From Pseudoneurospora amorphoporcata (lineage: Eukaryota; Ascomycota; Sordariomycetes; Sordariales; Sordariaceae): 64,000 bases of DNA. The stretch lies in assembly GCA_033297205.1 (NCBI GenBank), contig MU859199.1, positions 32,407 to 96,406 on the forward strand, given 5' to 3'. The notes under the pieces were generated by a model. The model was given only the letters and a program-made list of their open reading frames with translations. It was not told the DNA's origin and ran no database searches. The stretch's first letter is position 1, and every line of letters begins with the position of its first letter. Shown here in pieces: positions 10,320 to 21,651 of the stretch. The position numbers and the translations under genes were made by a program.

Positions 10320-11732
10320 TCAAATCTTAGCCTCGCTCCTCCCCGTAGCCTGCGCCGCCCTCTGCTGTCTGATAACAGTACTACTGATCTTCGACGTGAA
10401 ATCCTCCGTACCCTTAACATCCTCCCCGACACCCTCCGGGATCTCATCCGCGTTCAACACATCCACCTCGAAAACCTCCAGCGTCTTCCACCCTTGTTCT
10501 GCCCGCTTGTCATTGACTGCCTTCCCACCCGACCGCGTCTCCCCTGACACGACCAACACATCGATATCCTCTTCCGTGATCGTCGGCCCAAAAGCATCTT
10601 GTATCCGCACACACTGCACGATGATCGTGCCATCCCTAAACGCCGCGCGGAAATCGCCGTCTTTCTCGTCGATGTGCACTCCTGCCTCCGGGCCCGTCGC
10701 TTCCCTCCACCCCTTGTCAGAGAGCTGCAGAAGCCGTGACAAGAAGTAAATCACGTTCCGCGCTCTCGTCTCCCACGACTGCACGTACTCTGCAAACTTC
10801 TTGTTCTTGAGCAGCTCGTCGCCCGTGATGCCAATGAGGTACTTGCACGGCTCGCGGCGCGGCCGGGGGGAAGTAGCCGGCAACGACAGCTCGTCTTTGC
10901 TCGGCGGTCCCAGGAGCAAAGCGCCCGCGGTCAAGAGGAGTTTGTGGCCTGGGTGGAGATAGTCAAAGGTACCGCCTAGACAGACCACCGGCACACCGGA
11001 TACCTTTCTTCCCTCCCCTTCCCCTCCCGCCCCCGACGTGAGCCCAAGCCCCTGATTCAACGTCAACCCCCCCTCCACAGCCACCAACTGCTCCTGCCTA
11101 ATCTTATTCGCCGCGCCCACCATCTTCCCCTCCGCCATCTGCAGATACACCTCATTCAACTGGATCCCCTGCTCCGTCCTTACATGGAAGATGTAATTCC
11201 ACGGATGATACGCCTCGGCAAAACTCGCCAAGTCCACCACCACCGTGTTGTTCGTCTCGATCAAACTCCCACCACTTGTCCCACTACCTCCCCTTAAAGC
11301 CTTGTCCTCAGCACTCAACGGCTTACGTCCCCGATCGTGATCAACCAAAATAACCGTGGCATCCACCGACACTTTTCCAGATCTGCCATCATCATCATCA
11401 TCATCATCCATCTCCGTGCTGATCCCCAGCCGGGCACAGATGACGGAGATGATGGCGTACAAACCGGCAACGAGCGACTGTGCTTGGGACCAGAGGAGGG
11501 TCTTGGCGCGCAGCTGGTAAGGGGGGCCTTGGAGGATGGGGATGGCAACGGCGATGATGAGCTTCTTGGATGCGCCGTGGGGGTTGGCGGCGTGTTTGAG
11601 CTTGGAGAGGACGGCGGTAAGGGAGGGGCGATAGGCGGCGTTGAGGAGGGTGCGGTTGAAAGGGTGGGGTGGGAAGGGCAGGAGGAGGAGGGAGGGGAGT
11701 TGGTCTCTTTTGTTGGTGGTGGAGGTGGACAT
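10320..11732 (-). CDS. cab4: Phosphopantetheine adenylyltransferase (CoA biosynthesis)
   Basis: Intronless, 470 aa, starting at the ATG in CACCATGTCC context; the frame stays open further upstream but without family-like sequence. The C-terminal half is a nucleotidyltransferase domain with the signature GGTFDYLHPGHKLL near residues 250-263; the HPGH is the HxGH ATP-binding motif. It continues with IGITGDELLKNKKFAEYVQSW and ends with ISSTVIRQQ, the family's ISSTxIR-type motif. This is the layout of yeast Cab4, which converts 4'-phosphopantetheine and ATP to dephospho-CoA in the cytosol. As in other fungi, there is no fused dephospho-CoA kinase domain. An acidic poly-Asp run (DDDDDDDGR) in the N-terminal half comes from a GAT/ATC triplet repeat near 11392-11410. 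Confidence 0.9.
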   Translation of the reverse strand: MSTSTTNKRDQLPSLLLLPFPPHPFNRTLLNAAYRPSLTAVLSKLKHAANPHGASKKLIIAVAIPILQGPPYQLRAKTLLWSQAQSLVAGLYAIISVICARLGISTEMDDDDDDDGRSGKVSVDATVILVDHDRGRKPLSAEDKALRGGSGTSGGSLIETNNTVVVDLASFAEAYHPWNYIFHVRTEQGIQLNEVYLQMAEGKMVGAANKIRQEQLVAVEGGLTLNQGLGLTSGAGGEGEGRKVSGVPVVCLGGTFDYLHPGHKLLLTAGALLLGPPSKDELSLPATSPRPRREPCKYLIGITGDELLKNKKFAEYVQSWETRARNVIYFLSRLLQLSDKGWREATGPEAGVHIDEKDGDFRAAFRDGTIIVQCVRIQDAFGPTITEEDIDVLVVSGETRSGGKAVNDKRAEQGWKTLEVFEVDVLNADEIPEGVGEDVKGTEDFTSKISSTVIRQQRAAQATGRSEAKI

Positions 11733-12477
11733 GGTGATGGTGACTTGGTGAGGATGGATTAGGGTGTAAAGAAATGGTATGTCGGGAGCTGAGTCCTGTC
11801 TTTGGAGGAAAACCAAGCGATGAGATGAGAGCTGGTTGCTGGTGGCAGTAACAAGTGGTAGGTAGTTTTGGTGGTGAGATATGGTCGTATCTGCCCCTCC
11901 TTTGTTCCGGTGGTGGGAATGAGGCGGATAACAGCCTCCGGCACACAAGGTGAAGGCGAAGACAGCCAGCCTCAAGAGTGGGTTGTAATACTGGTGTTGC
12001 AGATTGGAGGCTATAGTATCTTGTTGAATATAGCACTCCGCAAGATGCGGGCTGTTGACAGGATGAGTGCAGGTGCACCTCGGTTCTCACTCACTTGCCG
12101 TGGGGTGTCCAGGTGCGGAGGTGCCGTCATTTTACAAATAGATCGGCGTATGATCCGGTTGACATGCTGCAGTCTACGTTCAACCCTAACCCTGCAAATG
12201 TTATTCATCTACTGCCCAGTGGGCAGTGCTTTTATGGCGATGAGATTTGTACAGTAGCCATGTTCGACTCCGCTTCAGCCCACTGGCATCGTTTATCCAT
12301 TATAAACTACCTCTATCTGCTAAACATCCATCTGTAGGTATATGACATCCACATACGCCTATCAGTCTCCGACTCCCACACATGGCCACCGCCTCCTATA
12401 TGCCCGCTAAATCCCAGGTTAAATCAACCATATGCCATACTATCCGCTCCGCTCACGCACTTTGTCTCATATCCAAA
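11733..12477. other. Intergenic region with a telomere-like box
   Basis: 745 bp between the PPAT start and the 3' end of the kelch-BTB gene. It holds AACCCTAACCC at 12182-12192, nearly two telomere-type units, which in several eukaryotes acts as a Myb/Rap1-type promoter element. It is about 450 bp upstream of PPAT. No genes were seen. Confidence 0.4.
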
Positions 12478-15400
12478 TCAAGGACCACCCATCCCCATCC
12501 CGACACGTTGTTGCATATGTTGCATCGAAGATGTCGCCGTGGGAGTTGATCCGTAAAGGCCCGGTCCTGCGGGACCTCCATGCGGCCCACTCGGTCCATG
12601 TCCTGGTCCTCCCGGTCCCATCCCAGGGTTCGTTCCCGTCCGCTCTCTCATCCTCCGGCCCTCCATCAGGCCCTTCAGACCTCTCTTCTGCAGGCCAATG
12701 ACACTGCTCAGTTCACCAGACCAGATTTCACCTCCTCGGTCCCTTTCCTGCTCCCCCATATCCGACCACTCACTTCCACTCACGCTGTTCGTAGCGCTCA
12801 ACTCCTCGCTAGGCGGTCTCCTGACCTGCTGAAGCCCGGTCGTGTTGATATGCAACGCCGCCGTCCTTGCAGCAAGGCTACCGCTACCGCCGCCGCCACC
12901 ATCACCACCATACTCGCTGCCGTTAGCGGAAGGTGGCATTGATCCAACCGGGCTGGCTAAACCATCCAGGTCGACAGGCGGGAAGAAGTTGGGGTTGAGG
13001 GTACCGTCAATGCCGCGTCCGCCTCCGGCCGCCATGGCAGTCGCGTTGAACACTGCGGCTGCGTTTCGGCTGTCGAGTAGGTTATGAAGGCGCTCTACCA
13101 CCGCCTCGAGGAGACCATCTACCCGGTACGGCCGCGCTATTTGGAGGAGACTGCAGAGGATTTGTGGAGTGCACAACGGCGAGGTAGGCTGGGGGAGGCT
13201 GGAGGTATAGAGGAAGTGGAGAAGTGCTTGGATGGTGAGGAAGGTGTGCGGCAGATAGAGGCATCGCGGTCGGTTGTTCGGCGCAAGGGTACGCGGTGTT
13301 GGGGCACTGTTGAGCGTGGCAGGGTCTGCACCCGTTGGTGACGTGATGCTTCCCGCAACAGATGTAGCGGCGGTGCTGGGCGGCTTGCCAGTTGAGCTAC
13401 CACCCGAGTATACCGACGTCTGACTCTCCATCGTACTCCTGTTTCCGGGCGTGGGTGTCATGTTGGAACTGCGGCCCATGCCAGAAGGCGCCGAAATGGA
13501 GTTGGATCTGAGTGTCATGACGTCGCTGCCGTCCTGGCAGGCTGTCCCCTCCCGGAGAAGCTGGACAAAGTACGGGCCCCATCGCCTGGCAACGATTCTA
13601 GAGTTGACCGGTATTCTTTCGCCTCCTATGCACAGAATATCCATGTCCGCCAACTCCCGCATCATAAGCACCTTCTCTCCAAGCTCTTCAGCAGCGCGAC
13701 TGTGTTGTCTACCGCCGGCAGTAAAGCCCGCCTTACGGGCTAGACTCAAACCAGGACCGGTAAAAGGACTACTGGCGCTGACGAAGCCGCTCATGGGCGT
13801 CGTTTTTCGTGGGTTATCGTAGAAACCAAAGGCCTCCAGCTCTACCATGCATACATTGCTGAAGTTAATGCGTCGATGATTATAGTCATCCACAAGACTT
13901 CTCTTCCGGTGTCCCAAGACGACGAACGTGTTCCTCCTGTTCCACAGCACGCCTCTGTTCCAACTTCCCTGACTGAAGACAGCGCCTCCGGCATCGATCC
14001 TGCTCCAGCTCAGGTTCCGTAGATCCAATGCCCAAAGTGCATACTCCTGCTTCGAGGAGGTGAGATAGGTGCCGCTGACTACGAAGTAGTGATCAATGAT
14101 TCCTCCATTGGGAAATCGCAATCCTGGCGGGCTGTATTGATCCTTCATTGTGGTTTCAACAAGGGTTCCATCGCTCGATCGTACTTGCAACTCCAGCTTG
14201 ACATCAAGGAAATTGTAGTTGCTGTAAATCAGCATGCTCGATCCAGCATCCTTGGCCTCCTGGGTAGTAGCTGCTCCTGGGTCCTGCCGTCCGCTTGCCG
14301 GGTGTGGCTTGCCCATCTTTGCCGCGAGAGATGGTGGCAGGGGAGCAACCACACTCCTATACGCACCGCAGCTCTTGCCCAGCTGTTCGGTTGAAACCCA
14401 CTTGAGGCTTCGCAGGTTGAAGACGCTGATCTGCTCGATGTAGTGATTCGCAGCATCTTGGCCTCCTATAACCACCATTTCGGCGCCGCCAGTCCCATCG
14501 ATATCAATCCCAATGCGACCTTCATTGGGGTTCCCCGATGAGGGATTATGCTGCAGCGCTGAGAACGGGGCCCTATGGGACGCAAAAGAGGCCGACGACG
14601 GGAGAATGCATGCGCAATGAGCATATCGTCCTTGAGGGGCATCTTGTGTCTGAACGAAGGTCCACTTCCTTGACTGCGCGTCATAAACGTATATATCCGA
14701 CATGACCTTGACCTCGGGCTGTTGATCCTGCGTTATTGTGTTTTGGCTTGATATCGGGGACATACCACCATAGCAAACAAGTTTCGTATCGCCGAGAGCG
14801 CACATGGAGTGGAAATAGCGAGGTGGGGGAACATCTCCGGATGTCTTGATCTTGGACCAATGTCGCCGGATGAGGTCCAGCTCGTACAGATCAGCTGTTA
14901 ACGGCGCCGGCTTGGTTCTCGACAGTATCCTTCCACCAAATACGAATAGTTTGTCTCCCAAGACTGTTGTCGTGGCGCCAACCAGAGGCGGCGGCTCTCT
15001 GCCTGTTGTCCGGTGCACATTGCACATCAAACCCGACAGATGCTGTGACGGCGAGGACATTGGATGCGGCCCACCACCACCACCACCACCACCCGCTCCT
15101 TGTGGCCTCCCTTGGCCACCGTTGGGAGAGGGGCCGGCAGACATTGGCCCATTACTCCTCGGTGTCAAGTTTTCCTGGCGTCCATCTCCTGCCTCTGATC
15201 TGTGCACACTCGCGAAGCTGCTTTGACTGCTGCTCATGCTGACATCCTGGCGTGCGGCATCCTGTGATCTCATATACATGCCGCCACCTCCCATCTCCAT
15301 TGACGATGCCGGATCCATGGTTCTTGTTCGACCAGAGTCCATCCAGATCGTTTCTAGCGGCTCCTGGGTGAACTGAGGGAATGACGTGGGAGTTGATGGG

Positions 15401-15795
15401 CTCGTTGGGGAAGGCGTTTGTGGAGGAGGTTCCGGTAAAGGTTTTGCAAGGTTGTTTCGAAAACTCAGGCTCCGTGCATGTTGCGCCTTGGAAGGATTTG
15501 GAGATTTTATATTTATCGGAGACGATTTGGAAGATTGCTCTGCGGTGGGCACGCAGGGCTCAGAAGGTCGTCGTAGAGCGAGCTGTGAAGTTTGGCGCGT
15601 GAGCCTCGCAAACTCCTCTCGACCGGAAGTGAACTTCTTGATGCCGCGGAAAGCTGAAGAGAAGAAGTCGGACGGGGTTCTCGCAAGGGAACGAGACGTC
15701 TGTTCCTCGGGTTCGGAGTCGGAGAAGTGACTGAGGTCGAAAGCACTCGGCGGCTGCTGGCCTGAAGTTGTCGGTGTCAGTCCAAGGCCCGCCAT
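12478..15795 (-). CDS. Kelch-repeat and BTB-domain protein (Ral2-like)
   Basis: One uninterrupted frame of 1105 aa. The Ser/Pro-rich N-terminus (about residues 1-265) looks disordered. Kelch-type beta-propeller blades start near residue 272 (DKLFVFGGRI; YELDLIRRHWSKI; RYFHSMCALGDTKLVCYGG; MVVIGGQD). A BTB/POZ fold begins near 717 (DILCIGGERIPVNSRIVARR), is broken by roughly 100 residues of Ser/Thr/Pro-rich sequence, and resumes near 843 (LYLPHTFLTIQALLHFLY). The tail is rich in Gly, Pro and Met. This kelch-then-BTB order matches fission yeast Ral2, which works upstream of Ras1 in morphogenesis; fungal relatives are usually named Ral2-like. Function in this organism is inferred. The start has a downstream alternative, but the first Met gives a typical N-terminus. 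Confidence 0.85.
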   Translation of the reverse strand: MAGLGLTPTTSGQQPPSAFDLSHFSDSEPEEQTSRSLARTPSDFFSSAFRGIKKFTSGREEFARLTRQTSQLALRRPSEPCVPTAEQSSKSSPINIKSPNPSKAQHARSLSFRNNLAKPLPEPPPQTPSPTSPSTPTSFPQFTQEPLETIWMDSGRTRTMDPASSMEMGGGGMYMRSQDAARQDVSMSSSQSSFASVHRSEAGDGRQENLTPRSNGPMSAGPSPNGGQGRPQGAGGGGGGGGPHPMSSPSQHLSGLMCNVHRTTGREPPPLVGATTTVLGDKLFVFGGRILSRTKPAPLTADLYELDLIRRHWSKIKTSGDVPPPRYFHSMCALGDTKLVCYGGMSPISSQNTITQDQQPEVKVMSDIYVYDAQSRKWTFVQTQDAPQGRYAHCACILPSSASFASHRAPFSALQHNPSSGNPNEGRIGIDIDGTGGAEMVVIGGQDAANHYIEQISVFNLRSLKWVSTEQLGKSCGAYRSVVAPLPPSLAAKMGKPHPASGRQDPGAATTQEAKDAGSSMLIYSNYNFLDVKLELQVRSSDGTLVETTMKDQYSPPGLRFPNGGIIDHYFVVSGTYLTSSKQEYALWALDLRNLSWSRIDAGGAVFSQGSWNRGVLWNRRNTFVVLGHRKRSLVDDYNHRRINFSNVCMVELEAFGFYDNPRKTTPMSGFVSASSPFTGPGLSLARKAGFTAGGRQHSRAAEELGEKVLMMRELADMDILCIGGERIPVNSRIVARRWGPYFVQLLREGTACQDGSDVMTLRSNSISAPSGMGRSSNMTPTPGNRSTMESQTSVYSGGSSTGKPPSTAATSVAGSITSPTGADPATLNSAPTPRTLAPNNRPRCLYLPHTFLTIQALLHFLYTSSLPQPTSPLCTPQILCSLLQIARPYRVDGLLEAVVERLHNLLDSRNAAAVFNATAMAAGGGRGIDGTLNPNFFPPVDLDGLASPVGSMPPSANGSEYGGDGGGGGSGSLAARTAALHINTTGLQQVRRPPSEELSATNSVSGSEWSDMGEQERDRGGEIWSGELSSVIGLQKRGLKGLMEGRRMRERTGTNPGMGPGGPGHGPSGPHGGPAGPGLYGSTPTATSSMQHMQQRVGMGMGGP

Positions 15796-17746
15796 GTCGA
15801 CAGTTGCTGCGCCTGCAGCGCAAAACTATCTGCGTAAAAAGGCTCTCGAGAGTGAAACAGGTCACAAGACATGGGCATAGTCACAAGAAGCCAAGGGAAG
15901 GAAAAGGCCGTGTTAAAGAGCAGTGAAGAACCCAAGGGCGACGGCGAGACAAAAGGGAATGTGAAGAGCAAGCCAAGATCCATTCAGTCACCTGGCAAAT
16001 GGCAAACACGGGTCCTGCCTTTCAGAAAAGAATGGGAGGGAAAAACCCAGGATGGGCTGGGTCAGCGGTTGAGGCACAGACAGGAGTCAATGCCAGGGAC
16101 AATAGATCAAGCATTCGCATCTTGGACGGAGCCAGGGGGCTGGACACACCGGGCTGCCCCGAGTAAGTTTCAACGGCTCTCCGGCCAGTCCGCGGCCTTT
16201 GCTCCTATCTCGAGCAGCGATGTTCCCTACCAGCACAGCGAAGAAGGGAACCTTGGCCAGCCGATCTGAAGCAGAAAGCCAAACATGTTGTGGGGGCAGT
16301 AACAATACGGGCAGTGGAAACTCGGAGGTGCCCTGAGTATCCGGGACCTCAACCCATCACGGGAAGGGCGGCGTGGCTCATGGGGGACTGCGCAATGGCA
16401 CAGGGTAGGAATGGGAAGACAATGACGATATGGGCAAGCATCATGGTCCATGGGCGGCGACAAGAGATGGAGAGGGATCAGGGGCCGAGGAATGACAGAT
16501 TTGACAGCGCGGGCATGGGAAAATGGGCAATGCGCAGCGTACCTGATCAGAACCGTCGCAAACGTATCAAGGTGACGGTGTGCCGTGGACTGTTTCCGCC
16601 GTACCAGACTATAGCTTCGAAGATGGAATTGATGTTGCGACCGAAGTAAATGCTTTAATTTCCGATCGGGTGTCTTTCCGAAGTCGTCGTGGTATAAGGA
16701 TCGCGGGGCAGACGCGCAGGCGAACGAGTGGGCGAAAGATGGGATGGTCAGGCGGGACAGACGACGGACGAAAGTAGTCGAGAGGGATGAAAAGACGAAT
16801 TGATGGAATGATCGATACGTTCGACTTGTCCGAGGCAGAGAGCACCGGTGTGCAGGTAGAGGTTGCAGGGTTGCCGCACGGACTCGGCGTTCGTTCGTTT
16901 TTGCTTGCCTGGATCGTATTCAAAAGGCAGAGGATACCATGTATAGACCAGAGATTTCGATATGTGCGCGTGCACTCGCGTGTATACGCAGTGTAGTTTG
17001 TAAGGAGTAGGGTGCGGCGATCACTCGCCGTTTGGTGTAAAGAGGAGAAAAAGGAAGTGTGTCGGACAGTAGACAAGAAATTGGGAAATGGGCTTGTTAC
17101 TTGCTACTACTTACACTACACCTTTCCTCTATGATCCCGTGCGGGTGACCACTTGCAGGAATCGCCAAACTAAAACCCCCTTCCTTCAAAGAGAACGAAG
17201 CGAACTTTAGTTACACTTTGGAAACCTTTACGAAAATAGATACCGGGGACGGCGCAAGCCTGCAAAGACGCTCTCAATGGGTAAGAGAATGACAAGCGAA
17301 AAAACTTCCAAAACTCTCTTTTGCAACTCTCTTCTCAAGACCAATCTTGAAGTGGCTTTGACTCCCGTCTGCCTTTCGCCATAAGATACTAAGCCATTCA
17401 GGGGCAGGCATTAGTCGCGCTAGAGATATGTAGGCACGACGGCGCTCCGCGTATTCAGTTCGACAAAGAGAGCCGCACGGATCAGGTGATGGTCTAAACT
17501 TGCGGCGCTTTCACTAATGTCAGCGAATCGTCCGCCTTCGAGAAGCAATGCCAAGAATTACGCAGGGACTCCCTCGGGATCCACACTCTCAGCACATGAA
17601 AGTTGAAGTTCCCCACGACGCACGTTGCTCCCGGGCATCTTTTCGTTGGTCCATCAGTGCTCGTGGGCATGTTGCTCCTTTGTTAAACTGAAGCTCCTGT
17701 CCTCGTAATTACTATTCTGAAGAGTAACTCATCTCCCGCTTCCTTC

Positions 17747-17791
<45 letters not shown>

Positions 17792-19035
17792 CCCCTATCA
17801 GCTGACACAGTCCTTGACTTCCATGTTGTTCATCGATTAACACACCTACACTATACCACTTCCCCCTTTTAACAGAAACCCGTTAACTACCTCTACCTAT
17901 CCACTGCCATCCCACCCAGTTTCCGGTTGACTCAATCACATCCCTACCGTTATCTCGTGGCCGACAAGGTTCACAGTTTTCGTCGCTCGATCGTTCACTT
18001 CCATCGCTCCGACTGAACGCCCCGTGATATTCCCCCTTTTAGAGTTTTCGGATATGAAACACCACTGCCGATAAACGAGAAAAAAAGCACATTCAACCAA
18101 AGGAAACCCAACTACCTAGGTAAACTGTGGCCGCGCGCTTGCTATGTATACCTGTCTACCTTAGTTATCCTTTTCAGAGCTGAGTGCGATCGTGATGCCC
18201 ATACCTATTGGATACGTACCTAAGCGCATACCTTACCACCCCAGCCCGAACCCAACTGTTTTTTAGGAGACGCCGGCTGTGTAAACGAGGCCAAAATTCT
18301 CCAACCTATCCGCTCGGTATTTGTGTATATCTACACCCAGCGTTATTTGTCCGCATGGCACTAATTGCTACTCAAGTTCCCGTTTTACATGAATGTTTCA
18401 CAAAAACCAGAGAATCCATTCTCTGCCGTAGTCCTTGGACATATTGTGGCATATCAACCGTCCATTATAGCAATTTGTACCCGGTTTGGACTCGTATGCG
18501 ACCCTTGCTCCCAATATCTCGGTTCACCGCTTGCTTGCACGTTCCTTTGATGTTCAAATGGTATCTGGGGCGCAGATTTTCGAAAGGCAGGTCCTGCGGT
18601 AGCTAGGTTTTGCGACTCTTGCACAAGTTCAGCGGTGATGCTGAGAATTGCCTATGACGCAAAGCAAACCAGTTGTACATATTGCATGCGAAGGTCCAGC
18701 CAGCCCCATGCCACCGTGAAAGGTCATCATTCGAGCTTCCAAAACATTCAGCAATCATGGTGTTTCCTCGGTAGCCGGATGTGTCAGGCCAAAGCGGGCG
18801 GGGGCTAGTAAGTCGGCAACTGCGAGACGTGTGGATCAGTAGAGCGAATCTGTTTCCGAATCAAGCGTCAAAGAGATGGTCAACGGTGCAGGATCCAGGA
18901 GCGGTCATTGTTCTTCAAGTCATTCATTCGATTTATTTTGTGTGACTAGGCACGCTTGAAAAAAAAAACAAAAAAAAACTCCGACCCAACCTGCCTCCCA
19001 GAAACCTTAAAAACTACATGCACACCTGCACACGC
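15796..19035. other. Long intergenic region, probably including kelch-BTB promoter and leader
   Basis: 3.2 kb with no gene I can support. The kelch-BTB gene reads away from it, so it likely carries a long promoter and 5' leader. A 132-codon frame at 15871-16269 (+) is low-complexity and unsupported. The spacer includes a pure poly(T) run at 17751-17791 and CT-rich sequence at about 17700-17960. It ends at an A-rich stretch (18959-18978) just beyond the 3' end of the peroxiredoxin gene. Confidence 0.45.
17751..17791. repeat. Poly(T) tract, 41 nt
   Basis: Uninterrupted run of 41 T in the spacer upstream of the kelch-BTB gene. Exact length is uncertain in any assembly of such tracts. Confidence 0.95.
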
Positions 19036-19879
19036 TTAAGCGTCCTTGGGAAGGGGAGTGAAGCGGAGGTAAGGCTTGACGGCCTTGAGGTTGGGGAAGA
19101 GACGGGTGGCCTCCTCGCCCTGGATGGAAGGGTGGACGATAACATCATCACCGGGGACCCAGTTGATGGGGGTGGTGACCTTGTGCTTGTCGCCGGTCTG
19201 GAGGGAGTCGACGATGCGGAGGATCTCGGCCGAGTTGCGGCCGGTGGAGGCGGGGTAGGAAAGGATGGTGCGGATGGTCTTCTTGGGGTCGATGATGAAG
19301 ACGGAGCGGATGGTGAAGGCGATGCCCTTCTCGTCGACGTTGGTGGTGTCCTGGTAGTCGATCCTGTTGGGGAATGCGTTAGCAACTCTTCCAAGTCCCA
19401 ATCGAAATCTGGTGATGGGTGCGCTTACATGTCGTAGAGGTAGGCAACCTTGCGCTCCTTGTCGGCAATGATGGGGAACTCGACCTGGGAGCCGGTGACA
19501 TCCTTGATGTCGCTGATCCAGCCCTCGTGGGAGCCGAGGGTGTTGGCAGAGAGACCGATCAGCTTGACACCGCGCTTCTTGAACTCGGGCTCAAGGCGGG
19601 CCATCTCGCCGAGCTCGGTGGTGCAGACGGGGGTGTAGTCTTCGGGGTGGGAGAAGAGGATGGTCCAGCTGTCGCCAATGAACTGGTGGAAGTCAATGGG
19701 ACCCTTGGTGGTGTCAGCCTGGAAGTTGGGGGCGATGGTGCCCAGGCGGAGGCTGCATCATCAGGAATCACAGGTCGGTCAGTCAAACGTTCATCTACGC
19801 AGAAAGGAACTTGGGGGACAGCGATGGCATAGGGTAGGAGCTGAAGGACTTACGGAGCGTTGCGATCGGTGGAGGCCAT
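19036..19879 (-). CDS. 1-Cys peroxiredoxin (Prx6 type)
   Basis: Three exons, 19879-19854, 19752-19429 and 19363-19036, with introns of 101 and 65 nt; 225 aa. Splicing gives an N-terminus reading MASTDRNAPLRLGTIAPNF. The peroxidatic cysteine is C52 in HPEDYTPVCTTE, the Prx6 signature. No other cysteine occurs in the protein, so it is a strict 1-Cys enzyme that needs an external thiol for recycling. The C-terminal Prx6 extension (PINWVPGDDVIVHPSI, then PYLRFTPLP) is complete. There is no presequence, suggesting a cytosolic enzyme, unlike yeast mitochondrial Prx1. It reduces hydrogen peroxide and lipid hydroperoxides. A TATA-like TATTTAAAA at 20016-20024 lies about 140 bp before the start. The tiny 26-nt first exon is easy for gene finders to miss. 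Confidence 0.95.
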
Positions 19880-21651
19880 TGTGAATGATGTTTTGTGTGG
19901 TTGGGAAAAGAGGAATGGGTATCTCAGAGAAACAGCAGAAACAGTTGAAAGAGGAGAGAAGCTGAAAGAAAACCAGAATATGGGGAGGACCGTAATGAGG
20001 GGCAACAGCGGGAGGTATTTAAAACCGTCTTGTTTCTACTAGCAAGCTGAGCTTGACTAATCCCTACGCGCAGCTCGCGCCATGTACATGGACACGCACA
20101 GGTACCTACATATTTTAGCTTCCCGATTCTATTAGTGTACATCCCAAAATGTCGCCTTCGAAAGACTTCCATTTCTGGCCAGATGGACATGGGCTGTCTT
20201 GATCAGCCGTAGTGTATGTATGCGTACTGTCACGTATGTAATGAGCTACATGTCTTCTATATAGCTTTCATGGTAGCCATACGGCTAGCTTTCCTCCTCT
20301 CCTTTCCTTAACATGCGCAGCAAAGGAGCTAGCTCATCGAGGTGCTCAAAACTTCGTTTGTTCCACCCAGGGCAGGCAGCCTTTCAGTCAGGATGTCCCT
20401 CGTCTCTTCCATCCCTACAGTATGCTCCCCGCTCGAAAGCTTGCTTGCAACATTGTGGTCCCCGCTGCACTCTCGACGAGAGTCTCGACCGTGTGTGTGC
20501 CATCCACCCATCCCATTTTCCTTCCCATCACAAGTAGTGTACCTACCTTGGGGATGTCTCACACAATTGCACATCACCATGACATGAATTTTCAACCCAA
20601 CCTTTTTGGGTCATGTACCTAGCTTTTGAGCTCCAAAACGCGGGGTGAGTTTGGCCCCTCCGCCGCCCTGAACGAGGGGCAATCGCTCCCCTCTTTTGGC
20701 CTTGGCGGCTCATTGCGCAATCATCTACATCTCTCATTGGACGCCAACGCCAGCCATTAACAATTATGTCATTTGGTGCTCGTTCGCGCAACGGTCCCAA
20801 ACCGATTCCGTGTGTTTGGTTTGGGGGGGGCGGGGGCCGCCGCGTTATGAATGGAAAATCGGTTTTCGTTAACTCTTTTGTCAAGGTCTGACCATCTTGG
20901 CACTTTTGTTGAATTGTCTACGGAGTTGTGCCGTTCAAATCGACTTACAGTAATACTCAAAGGATGATATGACAGAATGAAGCATGCTGCCTGGTGAGTC
21001 TGGCCTCCCGATGCTCTTCGTGCTCCGTCCTCCGTCCATCGGGAAAGCTTACATCCGCATACATACTTATATGTGGAGGCCGACAGCCGGAGACAACAAG
21101 GGTGTCCGATGGTGTAAGTCGCCGGGTGTCGGGGTCGACGGCGAGCTGGGCATCACATCGTCTCGCCTTGGCAATACTTACCTACAGCTCCGATCTGAAC
21201 GCCGATTCATCTCGGCCACGGGGTTACCATCATCGCTTACAGCTTCCACTTTCTACCGGCCTTGGCCCATCAAATAATCATGTATATGGACGGCGAATAG
21301 TCGGTGATCACGGCAGTCACCTACACGCGCTTTCGCCGGAGCTCCCCATCAATATCGGCTATAGCGGGTGATCGTTCCGGATCCGGATTCTTAGCGGCAC
21401 CGGAGCTTCGCCGATGGCGAACGAGCATGTCAAAAGCAGGATGGGAGTGTCATAAAAAGCCAGTGCATGCCTCGCTGCAATTCGTAATGTGTTCTGGCAA
21501 CCGACCCATGATGTCGTGGTTGGGAGGGAGTGAATTTCCCTAATTAGTAGTAACATACTCCGGACTCCAGATTACTTTGTTCAGCCAATCTATTAAACCC
21601 CCTTCCGTACGTATTTCCAAGCTTTGCGCCAAATCCAACCCCAGCCCAAAC
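19880..21651. other. Intergenic region without recognised genes
   Basis: About 1.8 kb between the peroxiredoxin promoter and the 3' end of the FAT1-like gene. Apart from the TATA-like element at 20016-20024 and a G-run at 20822-20829, nothing distinctive was seen. Confidence 0.4.

Noticed and set aside
15871..16269. 132-codon frame opposite the kelch-BTB leader
   Set aside because: Low-complexity, no family sequence, lies in the probable leader of the kelch-BTB gene.
17143..17152. GGGTGACCAC resembling part of dispersed Neurospora 5S rRNA genes
   Set aside because: Only about 10 bases match; the rest of the 5S sequence and its start are absent.
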